Below are positions 6,086-12,132 of a DNA stretch of 12,132 nucleotides, piece by piece. A program made the position numbers and the translations under genes. A model generated the notes under the pieces. The model was not told where the DNA came from. It did no database searches and was given only the letters and a program-made list of their open reading frames with translations. The first letter of the stretch is position 1, and every line of letters starts with the position of its first letter. Source of the DNA: Thermodesulfobacteriota bacterium (GTDB lineage Bacteria; Desulfobacterota; BSN033; UBA1163). Location of the stretch: assembly GCA_030024065.1 (NCBI GenBank), contig JASEIE010000090.1, positions 1 through 12,132 of the forward strand. The letters run 5' to 3'.

Positions 6086-7708
6086 ATGAAAACCCCCACC
6101 TTTAAAAAAATCTCTGTCGGTGAGATCAAGGGTTGGTTGAGAGAAGACATTCTGGATCTCCTCCCCGCTGCTTTCTTAGAAGACCCTGTCACTTTCGTTC
6201 GGGGAACGGGGGGGGGGGTGATCAAGGAGTCAAAGCTTCGGTGGGCTGCCATTCTCACCTTATCAAGTGGGAGGAAAATTTTTATTAAGAGGGATAAGAC
6301 GAAGGGGTGGCTGGAAATCTTCAAATACTTCATTCTTCCCTCCAAAGGAAGAAAGGAATGGTTCATGGCTTATCAACTCCAAAAGAGAAACCTCGCTGTT
6401 CCCAAACCCTATGGCTGGATGGAACGGGTCCATCAGGGCTTGGTAAAGGAGAGTTATTATATCTCGGAGGCCATCGGGGAGGGGGTTTCATTATCAGAGG
6501 AGTCTGGTATTTTAAAAGAGGAAGGAATTTTGACGCAACTGGCAAAGGCAGTGAAGAAGATACACGATTCAGGATTATTTCACAAAGATCTCCACGCAGG
6601 AAATTTTTTATGGGACGGAACCTCCTTCTTTCTCACTGACCTCCACCGTGCAAGAACCCTTAAATCCCTCTCCTTAAACCAGAAGCTATGGAACCTCTCC
6701 CATCTCTTTCATTCTTTGAGATCCGCGTGGGAAGAAAGAGAACGTTCTCTCTTTATTGAAAAATATTTTGGAGAGGATTCCATCCCTTTTCGAAAAAAAG
6801 AAAAATATCTCCAGAAAATCGATTTTTGGATGGGTCGCCTCCAAAAGAGGCATTGGAAGAGCCGGACAAAGCGCTGTCTGAAAGAGAGCACCGAGTTCTC
6901 AGTAAAGATGGAAAGAGGGACTATCACCTACCGTCGAAAGGATTTCCCCTTGGATCGTTTAAAAAAGGTGGTCGCGATACATCTCTCCTGCGTCAAAGAG
7001 AAACCCTCCGAACTGGCGAAACAGAGTCCGGAAGTCGTCGTCTCTATCCTCCGCGATGGTGGAGAAAGAATAAGTGTGAAACAGTTCCGCTATCCCCGCC
7101 TGTGGGACCACATAAAGGAGCACTTTCGGCCCTCCAAAGGGCTTAAGTCTTGGATCGGTGGAAATGGTCTGAGGGCGAGGGGGATTTCATCGATAAAACC
7201 TTTGGCTTTCATGGAAAGAAAGAATTGGCGTGGAAGGTTGGAGAGTTTCCTGGTCATGGAAGCATTGGAATATGGAAAGGAATTGGACCGTTATCTCTTA
7301 AACGGGTTTAATAATTTAAAGGAGAAGAGGCTTTTTATCAAAACCTGTGCCCAATGGCTTTCATGTCTTCATAAAAAAGACATCTATCATCAGGATATGA
7401 AGAGTTGCAATATTCTTGTTTCAAAAGAGAGGGGAAACTGGGATTTTAAATTACTCGATTTGGAGGATGTGGTATTGGACGCAAAGGTTGACGAGAAGAA
7501 ACTATTTAAGAACTTACTCCAACTCAATACCTCTATCCCACGAACCTTCACCAGGACAGACCGATTGAGATTTTTTCAGGAATATCTCCGAATCCATCCG
7601 ATAATTAAAAATGAGAGGAGTTTTATCTATCACCTGGTCAAAAAAAGCAGAGAAAGGGGCGTCGTCTATGTTTCACCCCATGGCGTTGTGAAGGAGGAAC
7701 ATCATTGA
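6086..7708 (+). CDS. Tandem double-kinase protein, LPS core (Kdo/WaaP-like) kinase family
   Basis: 540 aa made of two protein-kinase-like domains. Domain 1 (about 35-230) has a glycine-rich stretch RGTGGGVIKES (39-49), the ATP-site lysine in KIFIKRD (K68), the catalytic loop HKDLHAGN (D168, N173) and the metal site LTDLHRA (D185). Domain 2 (about 285-520) has RISVKQF (K332), HQDMKSCN (D437, N442) and LLDLEDV (D458). Both therefore keep every core catalytic residue. The pattern resembles the InaA/KdkA/WaaP group, which phosphorylates Kdo or heptose of the LPS core in the cytoplasm; members usually have one domain, so this is an unusual fusion or internal duplication. An 11-G run encodes residues 42-44. 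No good ribosome binding site precedes ATG 6086. The stop overlaps the next start by one base. Sugar rather than protein phosphorylation is an inference from context. Confidence 0.82.
   Translation: MKTPTFKKISVGEIKGWLREDILDLLPAAFLEDPVTFVRGTGGGVIKESKLRWAAILTLSSGRKIFIKRDKTKGWLEIFKYFILPSKGRKEWFMAYQLQKRNLAVPKPYGWMERVHQGLVKESYYISEAIGEGVSLSEESGILKEEGILTQLAKAVKKIHDSGLFHKDLHAGNFLWDGTSFFLTDLHRARTLKSLSLNQKLWNLSHLFHSLRSAWEERERSLFIEKYFGEDSIPFRKKEKYLQKIDFWMGRLQKRHWKSRTKRCLKESTEFSVKMERGTITYRRKDFPLDRLKKVVAIHLSCVKEKPSELAKQSPEVVVSILRDGGERISVKQFRYPRLWDHIKEHFRPSKGLKSWIGGNGLRARGISSIKPLAFMERKNWRGRLESFLVMEALEYGKELDRYLLNGFNNLKEKRLFIKTCAQWLSCLHKKDIYHQDMKSCNILVSKERGNWDFKLLDLEDVVLDAKVDEKKLFKNLLQLNTSIPRTFTRTDRLRFFQEYLRIHPIIKNERSFIYHLVKKSRERGVVYVSPHGVVKEEHH
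6208..6218 (+). repeat. Poly-G tract (11 G) in the kinase gene
   Basis: An uninterrupted run of 11 G spans codons 41-45 (ACG GGG GGG GGG GTG) of the double-kinase gene, near the start of domain 1. Homopolymers of this length are classic slipped-strand sites in surface-glycan genes, and gain or loss of one G would truncate the protein early. The frame is intact as given. Such runs are also prone to sequencing error. Confidence 0.9.
7691..7697 (+). promoter_or_regulatory. Shine-Dalgarno inside the upstream kinase gene
   Basis: AAGGAGG lies 10 bases before ATG 7708 and 7 bases before the in-frame TTG 7705. Either could be used; ATG is preferred by codon. Confidence 0.7.
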
Positions 7709-8457
7709 TGGTCGAAAACGGTCCTTCATTTCAATGGTCTTATGGCCTCGTTCCCTTATCGAGGCATGAAACCCACGATAAAGTGATCGAGATGATTGGA
7801 AAAGAGCCCAGAGGAAAGATCTTGGACGTTCCCACAGGGACAGGGGTCTTAGCCGATCGTTTGAGAAAGATGGGATTCGAAGTCTGTTGCTGTGACATCA
7901 CCTCTAACTATTTTTCAATCCCTGACCTAAAGGTTGAGATCGGCGACTTGAACCAACGCCTCCCTTATGAAAATCATTCTTTTAATTACCTCGTCTGTCT
8001 CGATGGGATTGAGCATACCGAAAACCCATCCAGTGCCATCCGGGAGTTCAGCAGAATTTTAAAAAAAGGGGGAAAAATCTTCCTCTCGCTCCCCAATTTT
8101 CTCAACATCGAGCGGAGACTCCGTTTTCTCTTCATGGGAACCTTTTCTAAAATTCCTACCCACGAGACTATCAGGGATATTTGGAAGGGTGATCTCTCCA
8201 TGGCTCACCTGAATCCACTCGGGTATCCTCTTTTGAAATTTATGATGGAGCATTATGGATTTCGCATCCTTCAGTTGGAGAAAGATCGAAAGAAACCCCG
8301 GATGAAGTGGCTACTACCGCTGGTCTGGGTCATCCGTTTATATGGACTCTTCACCCCAGGGAAGCGAAAGGAGATATACCGATTAGATGAAACCATGATG
8401 GACGAAATTATTATGGGCGGAAACACCCTGATCATTGTGGGAGAAAAGATAGTCTGA
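7708..8457 (+). CDS. Class I SAM methyltransferase
   Basis: 249 aa from ATG 7708 (or 250 from TTG 7705). Motif I is ILDVPTGTGVLADRL (I38 onward), a good SAM-binding loop; the acidic post-I position is CCDITSNYF. The motif II region is FNYLVCLDGIEHTENPSSAI, motif III is LKKGGKIFLSLPNF. The IEH and LPN pieces match type 11 methyltransferases. The C-terminal third carries a hydrophobic patch, WLLPLVWVIRLYGLF (about 204-218), which could anchor the protein to the membrane where lipid-linked glycan is built. It overlaps the kinase gene by one base (TGATG), pointing to coupled translation and perhaps action on the same molecule. The substrate is probably a glycan sugar; not identifiable further. 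Confidence 0.88.
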   Translation: MVENGPSFQWSYGLVPLSRHETHDKVIEMIGKEPRGKILDVPTGTGVLADRLRKMGFEVCCCDITSNYFSIPDLKVEIGDLNQRLPYENHSFNYLVCLDGIEHTENPSSAIREFSRILKKGGKIFLSLPNFLNIERRLRFLFMGTFSKIPTHETIRDIWKGDLSMAHLNPLGYPLLKFMMEHYGFRILQLEKDRKKPRMKWLLPLVWVIRLYGLFTPGKRKEIYRLDETMMDEIIMGGNTLIIVGEKIV

Positions 8458-8476
8458 GAGGCAGGACGAAAGACCA

Positions 8477-9088
8477 ATGAGACCGATGGCTCGCATTAAA
8501 CTATTTCGGAATAGAATGAGGAGAAGACTGTTTCGTTCACCAGAGGAGATTCTCTATACAAAAGATGTTTTGGGAGATCGGTATCAGATAGGAGACCATA
8601 CTTATGGAAAGCCAAAGGTGGTCTCGTGGGGTGAAGGGACATCGCTTAGGATCGGCAAATACTGTTCGATTGCAGCCAATGTTATCATTTTTCTCGGAAG
8701 CGAACATCGGATTGATTGGGTTAGCACCTATCCCTTTCCATTTCTGTGGGAGGAGGCCAGGTTGATCAAAGGACATCCCATGACAAGAGGGGATGTCATT
8801 ATTGGAAATGATGTTTGGATTGGGTTTGGTACGACGATCCTTTCGGGTGTCACAATTGGAGATGGAGCTGCTATCGGAGCCTGCTCAGTTGTGACAAGGG
8901 ATGTTCCTCCCTACGCCATCATAGCTGGAAATCCGGCCCATATCATTCGATATCGCTTTGATGAGGAGACCATTAAAGAATTGTTAAGAATAAGATGGTG
9001 GGATTGGCCCGATCATCAGGTCAGGGAGAATATTCAATATATTTGTAGCCCTTCAATCAAGGAGTTTGTCAAAAAATTTGGGCAATAG
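8477..9088 (+). CDS. CatB/XAT-type hexapeptide acetyltransferase
   Basis: 203 aa, left-handed beta-helix acyltransferase of the xenobiotic/streptogramin (CatB, Vat) branch. Hallmarks in order are YQIGDHTYGKPKVVSWGEGT, LRIGKYCSIAANVIIFLGS, the catalytic-histidine loop EHRIDWVSTYPF (H77), GDVIIGNDVWIGFGTTILSG, VVTRDVPPYAIIAGNPAHII and RIRWWDWPDHQV. Members in antibiotic loci acetylate drugs, but the same architecture is common in O-antigen clusters. In this context it probably O- or N-acetylates a sugar. The basic N-terminus (MRPMARIKLFRNRMRRR) precedes the fold; a second ATG at 8486 would shorten it by three residues and is an alternative start. It follows the methyltransferase by 19 bases, in the same likely operon. 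Confidence 0.88.
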   Translation: MRPMARIKLFRNRMRRRLFRSPEEILYTKDVLGDRYQIGDHTYGKPKVVSWGEGTSLRIGKYCSIAANVIIFLGSEHRIDWVSTYPFPFLWEEARLIKGHPMTRGDVIIGNDVWIGFGTTILSGVTIGDGAAIGACSVVTRDVPPYAIIAGNPAHIIRYRFDEETIKELLRIRWWDWPDHQVRENIQYICSPSIKEFVKKFGQ

Positions 9089-9099
9089 GTCAGCGCTTG

Positions 9100-10065
9100 A
9101 TGGATTTATCTATTATTATCGTCAATTGGAATACAAAAGAATATCTCCTTCAATGTCTGGGATCAATTTTCAACGTTGGACAAAATTTTTCCTGGGAGGT
9201 GATTGTGGTGGATAATGCCTCTCAGGATGGGAGTGAAGCAGAAGCGAAGAAGAAATTCCCGACAATCCAATTGATTGAAAATGAGGAAAACCTCGGATTT
9301 GCAAAAGCGACCAATCAGGGGTTGAGAAAGGCGGAAGGAAGGTATCTCCTTCTTCTCAATCCGGACACTCAGGTGAAAGAGGGAGCCCTTGAGAGGCTGA
9401 TTGTCTTTATGGACGTTTGTCCAGAGGCTGGCGTGGTTGGACCGCAATTGCTGAATTCCGATGGATCGAAACAGAACTCGATTGCCAATTTTCCCTCGGT
9501 GGGCACAGAACTCCTAAATAAAAGCCTTCTGAGATGGTTATTTCCAAGTCGTTTTCCGGGGAAGGGGGAGAATTATCTTGAACCCATCGAAGTGGAGTCC
9601 GTCATCGGTGCCTGTATGATGGTGAGAAGAGAAGCCATGGAGGAAGTGGGTGTATTAGATGAGGACTACTTCCTTTTTTTCGAGGAGACCGACTGGTGCT
9701 TTCAGATAAAGAAGGCAGGCTGGAAGATTTACCATCTCCCTCACGCCGAGGTCTATCATCTTCAAGGGAAAAGTGCTGAAAAAGAGAAGAAGAAGGCAAA
9801 GGTCGAATATTATCGCTCCCGTTACCAGTTTTTTAAGAAAAACAGGGGAGGCCTGCAATGGTCCATTCTCCTCATCGGATTGATCATAAAACTGATGGCG
9901 GAATTTGTTTTGATGGGTATGGTTAATCTCTTGACTGGTTTTGCCGTCAAGAAGTGGAGAAAAAGATTTTCGGTTTATGCCTACCTCCTTTCGTGGCATC
10001 TGAGGTTCTGTCCTGAAGGAATAGGGTTGAAACCAGCAAAAAAAGGGGACAGGCTACTTTTTTAA
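9100..10065 (+). CDS. GT2 glycosyltransferase, WbbL/rhamnosyltransferase-like
   Basis: 321 aa from ATG 9100 (a TTG one codon upstream is less likely). GT-A fold landmarks are LSIIIVNWNT, VIVVDNASQDGS, ENLGFAKATNQGL, the metal/nucleotide motif LLLLNPDTQV (N87-P-D-T90 in place of DxD), IGACMMVRREA, and DEDYFLFFEETDWCFQIKKA containing the candidate catalytic acid. This is the WbbL group, several members of which transfer rhamnose from dTDP-rhamnose to lipid-linked acceptors; the sugar here is not proven. A hydrophobic segment at about 254-283 (starting WSILLIGLIIKLMAEFVLMG) should lie in the inner membrane. The final residues KKGDRLLF and the stop are read from the first copy of the RAYT-linked 26-mer, so the natural C-terminus was replaced or extended. 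Confidence 0.9.
   Translation: MDLSIIIVNWNTKEYLLQCLGSIFNVGQNFSWEVIVVDNASQDGSEAEAKKKFPTIQLIENEENLGFAKATNQGLRKAEGRYLLLLNPDTQVKEGALERLIVFMDVCPEAGVVGPQLLNSDGSKQNSIANFPSVGTELLNKSLLRWLFPSRFPGKGENYLEPIEVESVIGACMMVRREAMEEVGVLDEDYFLFFEETDWCFQIKKAGWKIYHLPHAEVYHLQGKSAEKEKKKAKVEYYRSRYQFFKKNRGGLQWSILLIGLIIKLMAEFVLMGMVNLLTGFAVKKWRKRFSVYAYLLSWHLRFCPEGIGLKPAKKGDRLLF
10038..10063 (+). repeat. RAYT-associated 26-mer, copy A
   Basis: A run of seven A, the core GGGGACAGGCTAC, then six T. Identical in sequence to copy C (11750-11775) and the exact reverse complement of copy B (10123-10148). This copy is read as protein (KKGDRLLF) at the end of the GT2 gene. Confidence 0.95.
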
Positions 10066-10079
10066 TTGGGGTTTTATTG

Positions 10080-10121
10080 ATGCTAAGAATTTCACGATAT
10101 TTGTTTGAGGGCGAAGTGTAA
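10080..10121 (+). pseudogene. 5' remnant of a RAYT transposase gene
   Basis: ATG then 12 codons and TAA give MLRISRYLFEGEV. The RAYT at 11789 starts MPRISRGLVDESVYH, so MxRIS and the final V line up, and TAA stands where TAT (Tyr) would be. The sequence looks like the first codons of a related but not identical RAYT gene, cut just where the inverted 26-mer begins. It is too short to have transposase activity. Confidence 0.65.
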
Positions 10122-10122
10122 T

Positions 10123-10148
10123 AAAAAAGTAGCCTGTCCCCTTTTTTT
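10123..10148 (-). repeat. RAYT-associated 26-mer, copy B (inverted)
   Basis: Exact reverse complement of copies A and C (core GTAGCCTGTCCCC between an A-run and a T-run). With copy A it could form a long stem with a 59-base loop in the transcript between the GT2 and dehydrogenase genes, so it could affect read-through or stability. Confidence 0.95.
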
Positions 10149-10154
10149 AAGGAG
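10149..10154 (+). promoter_or_regulatory. Shine-Dalgarno abutting repeat copy B
   Basis: AAGGAG begins at the base after the 26-mer and is 5 bases before ATG 10160, which fixes that start. If copies A and B pair in the mRNA, this site lies at the foot of the stem and could be partly occluded. Confidence 0.75.
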
Positions 10155-10159
10155 ATTTT

Positions 10160-11161
10160 ATGGTCAACATTGCTGTGGTGGGAGCTGGGGCTTGGGGTAA
10201 AAATCATATCAGGGTTTTCTCTGAGATTCCAAAGGTTGAATTGAAATATATCTGTGACCAGGACCCTTCCAAATTATCTTCTTTGAAAAAAACCTATCCT
10301 CGATCGAAGATGGTCAAGGATTTGACACCCATCCTTCAAGATCCTGAGGTGAACGGAGTTGTGGTTGCCTCTTCGGCCGCCTCCCATTACGCCTTGTCAA
10401 AAGAGATATTACTGGCTAATAAGGATGTATTGGTCGAAAAGCCCATGGCGTTAAACCCCAGAGATGCTCAGGAGATGCTCGAGATAGCGGAGAGGAGGGA
10501 AAAGATCCTCATGGTCGGCCATCTTCTGATCTATCATCCGGTAGTCGACCGCCTGAAGGAGATGATTGCCTCCGGAGAATTGGGGAAAATCTATTATATT
10601 TATACACAGCGGGTCAATCTCGGGATCATCCGTCAGGACGAAAACGCCCTCCTTTCGTTTGCCCCTCATGACCTCTCCGTTATTCTCCATCTTATCGAAG
10701 AGGAACCGGTTGATGTCTCCGCCCATGGTGAGAGCTATATTCAAAAAGGCATCGAAGATGTAGTGTTTCTCAACCTCCGTTTCTCTGATGGGAAGATGGC
10801 CAATATCCATTTGAGCTGGTTGGACCCCCACAAGTTGAGGAAAATCACCATCGTGGGTTCGAAGAAGATGGTCGTTTTTGACGATATGGAGGCCTCTGAG
10901 AAGTTGAAGATATATGATAAAGGCGTCAGAAATCTTTCCTATGATACTTATGGTGAGTATTTAAGCCTGAGGTTCGGGGATATCACAATCCCAAATGTTA
11001 AGATGGTGGAACCTCTCAGGGCTGAAGCTGAACATTTTATTCAATGTATTGAATCGAGGGAGGAACCGAAAACCGGAGGAAGGGATGGACTTGAAGTGGT
11101 GAAGATCCTCGTTGCCGCTCAGAAATCCTTAGGGCAGAAAGGTTTCCCGGTGGATCTCTAA
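10160..11161 (+). CDS. Gfo/Idh/MocA-family nucleotide-sugar dehydrogenase
   Basis: 333 aa. The N-terminal Rossmann domain has GAGAWG (8-13) for NAD(P) and the family's EKP signature in VLVEKPMAL (E93-K94-P95). The C-terminal substrate domain contains [39 protein letters not shown] (H170) and [20 protein letters not shown]. Its neighbour is a WbpD/WlbB-type acetyltransferase. In P. aeruginosa and Bordetella a dehydrogenase of this superfamily (WbpB/WlbA) oxidises C3 of UDP-GlcNAcA before transamination and N-acetylation. The inferred role is this C3 oxidation. Its N-terminus differs from what I recall of classical WbpB/WlbA, so no gene symbol is given; another 3-keto sugar nucleotide is possible. 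It has a good ribosome binding site and is 14 bases before the next start. Confidence 0.87.
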   Translation: MVNIAVVGAGAWGKNHIRVFSEIPKVELKYICDQDPSKLSSLKKTYPRSKMVKDLTPILQDPEVNGVVVASSAASHYALSKEILLANKDVLVEKPMALNPRDAQEMLEIAERREKILMVGHLLIYHPVVDRLKEMIASGELGKIYYIYTQRVNLGIIRQDENALLSFAPHDLSVILHLIEEEPVDVSAHGESYIQKGIEDVVFLNLRFSDGKMANIHLSWLDPHKLRKITIVGSKKMVVFDDMEASEKLKIYDKGVRNLSYDTYGEYLSLRFGDITIPNVKMVEPLRAEAEHFIQCIESREEPKTGGRDGLEVVKILVAAQKSLGQKGFPVDL

Positions 11162-11175
11162 TAGGAGTCGAGAAG

Positions 11176-11748
11176 ATGGAAAAAGGGTATTTTTTGCATC
11201 CTACGGCTGTGGTAGATGAACCTGTAGAAATTGGTGATCAGACTCAGATATGGCACTTTTCCCATATCATGTCCGGAGCCAAAATCGGGAAGCATTGCAT
11301 CATCGGACAGAATGTCTTTATCGGATCAGGGGCCATCTTAGGAAATAACATCAAGGTTCAAAACAATGTCTCCATTTATGATAGCGTGGTTCTGGAGGAT
11401 GATGTCTTCTGCGGTCCATCCATGGTCTTTACCAATGTGTTTAATCCCCGGAGTTTCATATCGAGAAAGAAAGAGTTTAGAAAAACTTTGGTCAAAAAAG
11501 GAGCGACCATTGGGGCGAATTCAACGATCATCTGTGGAAATACGATTGGCCATTATGCGTTCATCGGAGCCGGCTCTGTTGTGACCAAAGATGTTCCAGA
11601 TCATGCCCTTGTCTATGGGAATCCAGGTAGAGTGAAGGGATGGGTCTGCGAGTGCGCTGTTGAAATTACCTTCCGATCAGGCAAAGCGACATGCAAAGCC
11701 TGCGGAAAAAAATATAAAAAGGATTCCACTGGAGTGAGACTGATTTAA
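11176..11748 (+). CDS. wbpD: WbpD/WlbB-type UDP-amino-sugar N-acetyltransferase
   Basis: 190 aa, left-handed beta-helix. Diagnostic blocks are [89 protein letters not shown] and [20 protein letters not shown]. Together these identify the enzymes that acetylate the 3-amino group of UDP-2-acetamido-3-amino-2,3-dideoxy-glucuronate, giving the diacetamido-uronate found in B-band O-antigen and Bordetella LPS. A C-terminal Cys set (C158, C160, C173, C176) in a CxC...CxxC arrangement suggests a small zinc ribbon. AGGAG at 11163-11167 precedes ATG 11176. The aminotransferase normally encoded beside it (WbpE/WlbC) is not seen; a RAYT gene follows instead. Family is strong, exact sugar moderate. Confidence 0.87.
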   Translation: MEKGYFLHPTAVVDEPVEIGDQTQIWHFSHIMSGAKIGKHCIIGQNVFIGSGAILGNNIKVQNNVSIYDSVVLEDDVFCGPSMVFTNVFNPRSFISRKKEFRKTLVKKGATIGANSTIICGNTIGHYAFIGAGSVVTKDVPDHALVYGNPGRVKGWVCECAVEITFRSGKATCKACGKKYKKDSTGVRLI

Positions 11749-11749
11749 G

Positions 11750-11775
11750 AAAAAAAGGGGACAGGCTACTTTTTT
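11750..11775 (+). repeat. RAYT-associated 26-mer, copy C
   Basis: Identical to copy A over all 26 bases, starting two bases after the wbpD-like stop and 13 bases before the RAYT ATG. It is the presumed left end of the RAYT unit; the expected inverted partner lies beyond the window. Confidence 0.95.
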
Positions 11776-11788
11776 CAGAGGTTTTTAG

Positions 11789-12132
11789 ATGCCAAGAATT
11801 TCAAGAGGATTAGTTGATGAATCGGTATATCACGTCATCAATCGAGGAAATGGTGGCCAAATAGTATTTCATAAAGAAAAAGATTATGAGGCATTTATAG
11901 AATTAATGAAAGAGGCAAAGAACCGTTATGAAGTTAAGATTTTTGCTTATTGTCTTATGCCAAACCATTTTCATATAGTATTGATGCCCCATCACGCTGA
12001 AGATTTAAGCAAATGGATGCAATGGCTAATGACAAGTCATGTTCGCCGATATCATCGGCATTATGAAACAAGAGGTCACGTTTGGCAGGGGCGTTATAAG
12101 AGCTTTCTTATCCAAAAGGACAATCATTTATT
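11789..12132 (+). CDS. REP-associated tyrosine transposase (RAYT, Y1_Tnp), 3' truncated by window
   Basis: From ATG 11789 the frame is open to the window end (114 codons plus 2 bases). It begins MPRISRGLVDESVYHVINRG, typical of single-copy IS200-like Y1 transposases. The HUH metal site is in AYCLMPNHFHIVLMP (H60-x-H62). Next come LSKWMQWLMTSHVRRYHRHY and the strongly conserved GHVWQGRYKSFLIQKDNHL. The catalytic tyrosine of RAYTs lies in the helix just after this point, so it falls outside the window and cannot be checked. These proteins cut and join single-stranded DNA at palindromic REP ends and are associated with their spread. The 26-mer at 11750-11775 is the likely cognate end. Base composition is more AT-rich than in the polysaccharide genes, consistent with separate origin. 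Confidence 0.9.
   Translation, partial: MPRISRGLVDESVYHVINRGNGGQIVFHKEKDYEAFIELMKEAKNRYEVKIFAYCLMPNHFHIVLMPHHAEDLSKWMQWLMTSHVRRYHRHYETRGHVWQGRYKSFLIQKDNHL

Larger units (their letters stand above)
10038..10148. mobile_element. Miniature RAYT unit (internally deleted)
   Basis: A perfect 26-bp inverted repeat (10038-10063 and 10123-10148) encloses 59 bases. The left half has the same layout as the RAYT gene at the right edge of the window: identical 26-mer, a short G/T-rich leader, then ATG and a related N-terminus. Here the coding part stops after 13 codons, directly before the inverted 26-mer. The best reading is a non-autonomous derivative of a RAYT unit that lost its transposase body. It sits between two genes and touches both: the left end supplies the glycosyltransferase C-terminus, and the right end abuts the next gene's AAGGAG. 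Confidence 0.72.

Noticed and set aside
6307..6639. 110-codon frame inside the kinase gene (+ strand, other frame)
   Set aside because: No domain features. The overlapping frame carries the catalytic loop HKDLHAGN and other kinase motifs.
8477..9088. Chloramphenicol or streptogramin resistance gene
   Set aside because: It has the CatB/Vat fold hallmarks, but the surroundings are a glycan locus and many such proteins are sugar acetyltransferases; resistance is not supported.
10123..10148. Classic rho-independent terminator before the dehydrogenase
   Set aside because: The T-run is part of the repeat arm rather than a tail after a compact GC stem, and the loop is 59 bases; at most an effect on read-through is possible.

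Overview
The window looks like part of an LPS/O-antigen or other surface-polysaccharide locus of a Gram-negative bacterium. Every supported gene is on the + strand. There are five glycosyltransferases (one cut by the left edge), three hexapeptide-repeat acyltransferases, three class I SAM methyltransferases, one large protein with two LPS-kinase-like domains, and a Gfo/Idh/MocA sugar dehydrogenase next to a WbpD/WlbB-type N-acetyltransferase. Gene style, moderate GC and the repeat types resemble environmental Deltaproteobacteria (Desulfobacterota). That placement is an impression from the sequence, not a demonstrated assignment. No tRNA, rRNA, CRISPR array, flippase, polymerase or ABC exporter is visible.

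Layout. 2-358: C-terminal part of a GT4 glycosyltransferase. 361-816: a GxxExxY-family gene broken by a 13-bp tandem duplication and enclosed by mirror-image CGAAT arrays, probably an inserted cassette. 822-3203: a tightly overlapping set of GT4 glycosyltransferase, acyltransferase and methyltransferase. 3199-3312: a short palindromic insertion element with inverted ends and a CTTAG direct repeat, located on the methyltransferase stop codon. 3363-5417: two tandem paralogous glycosyltransferases lacking both EX7E glutamates. 5418-6023: methyltransferase. 6086-7708: double-kinase protein whose N-terminal glycine-rich stretch is encoded by a run of 11 G. 7708-10065: methyltransferase, CatB-like acyltransferase and GT2 glycosyltransferase. 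10160-11748: nucleotide-sugar dehydrogenase and acetyltransferase, probably making a diacetamido-uronic acid precursor. 11789-end: start of a REP-associated tyrosine transposase (RAYT).

How the genes fit together. The dehydrogenase and acetyltransferase would supply an acetamido-uronate sugar nucleotide. The glycosyltransferases assemble a glycan, the acyl- and methyltransferases decorate it, and the kinase protein would phosphorylate lipid A-core sugars. An aminotransferase is needed between the dehydrogenase and acetyltransferase steps and is not in the window.

The most unusual aspect is how heavily the gene junctions are populated by small mobile or palindromic DNA. At least five kinds occur: the CGAAT-bounded cassette, the CTTAG-flanked element, a CCCTCTCCCC palindrome, a TCATGGC hairpin, and the RAYT 26-mer. 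The 26-mer occurs three times without mismatch; two copies bracket a 14-codon remnant of a RAYT gene, forming an internally deleted miniature of the RAYT unit at the right edge. Two glycosyltransferases have C-termini and stop codons supplied by such repeats.
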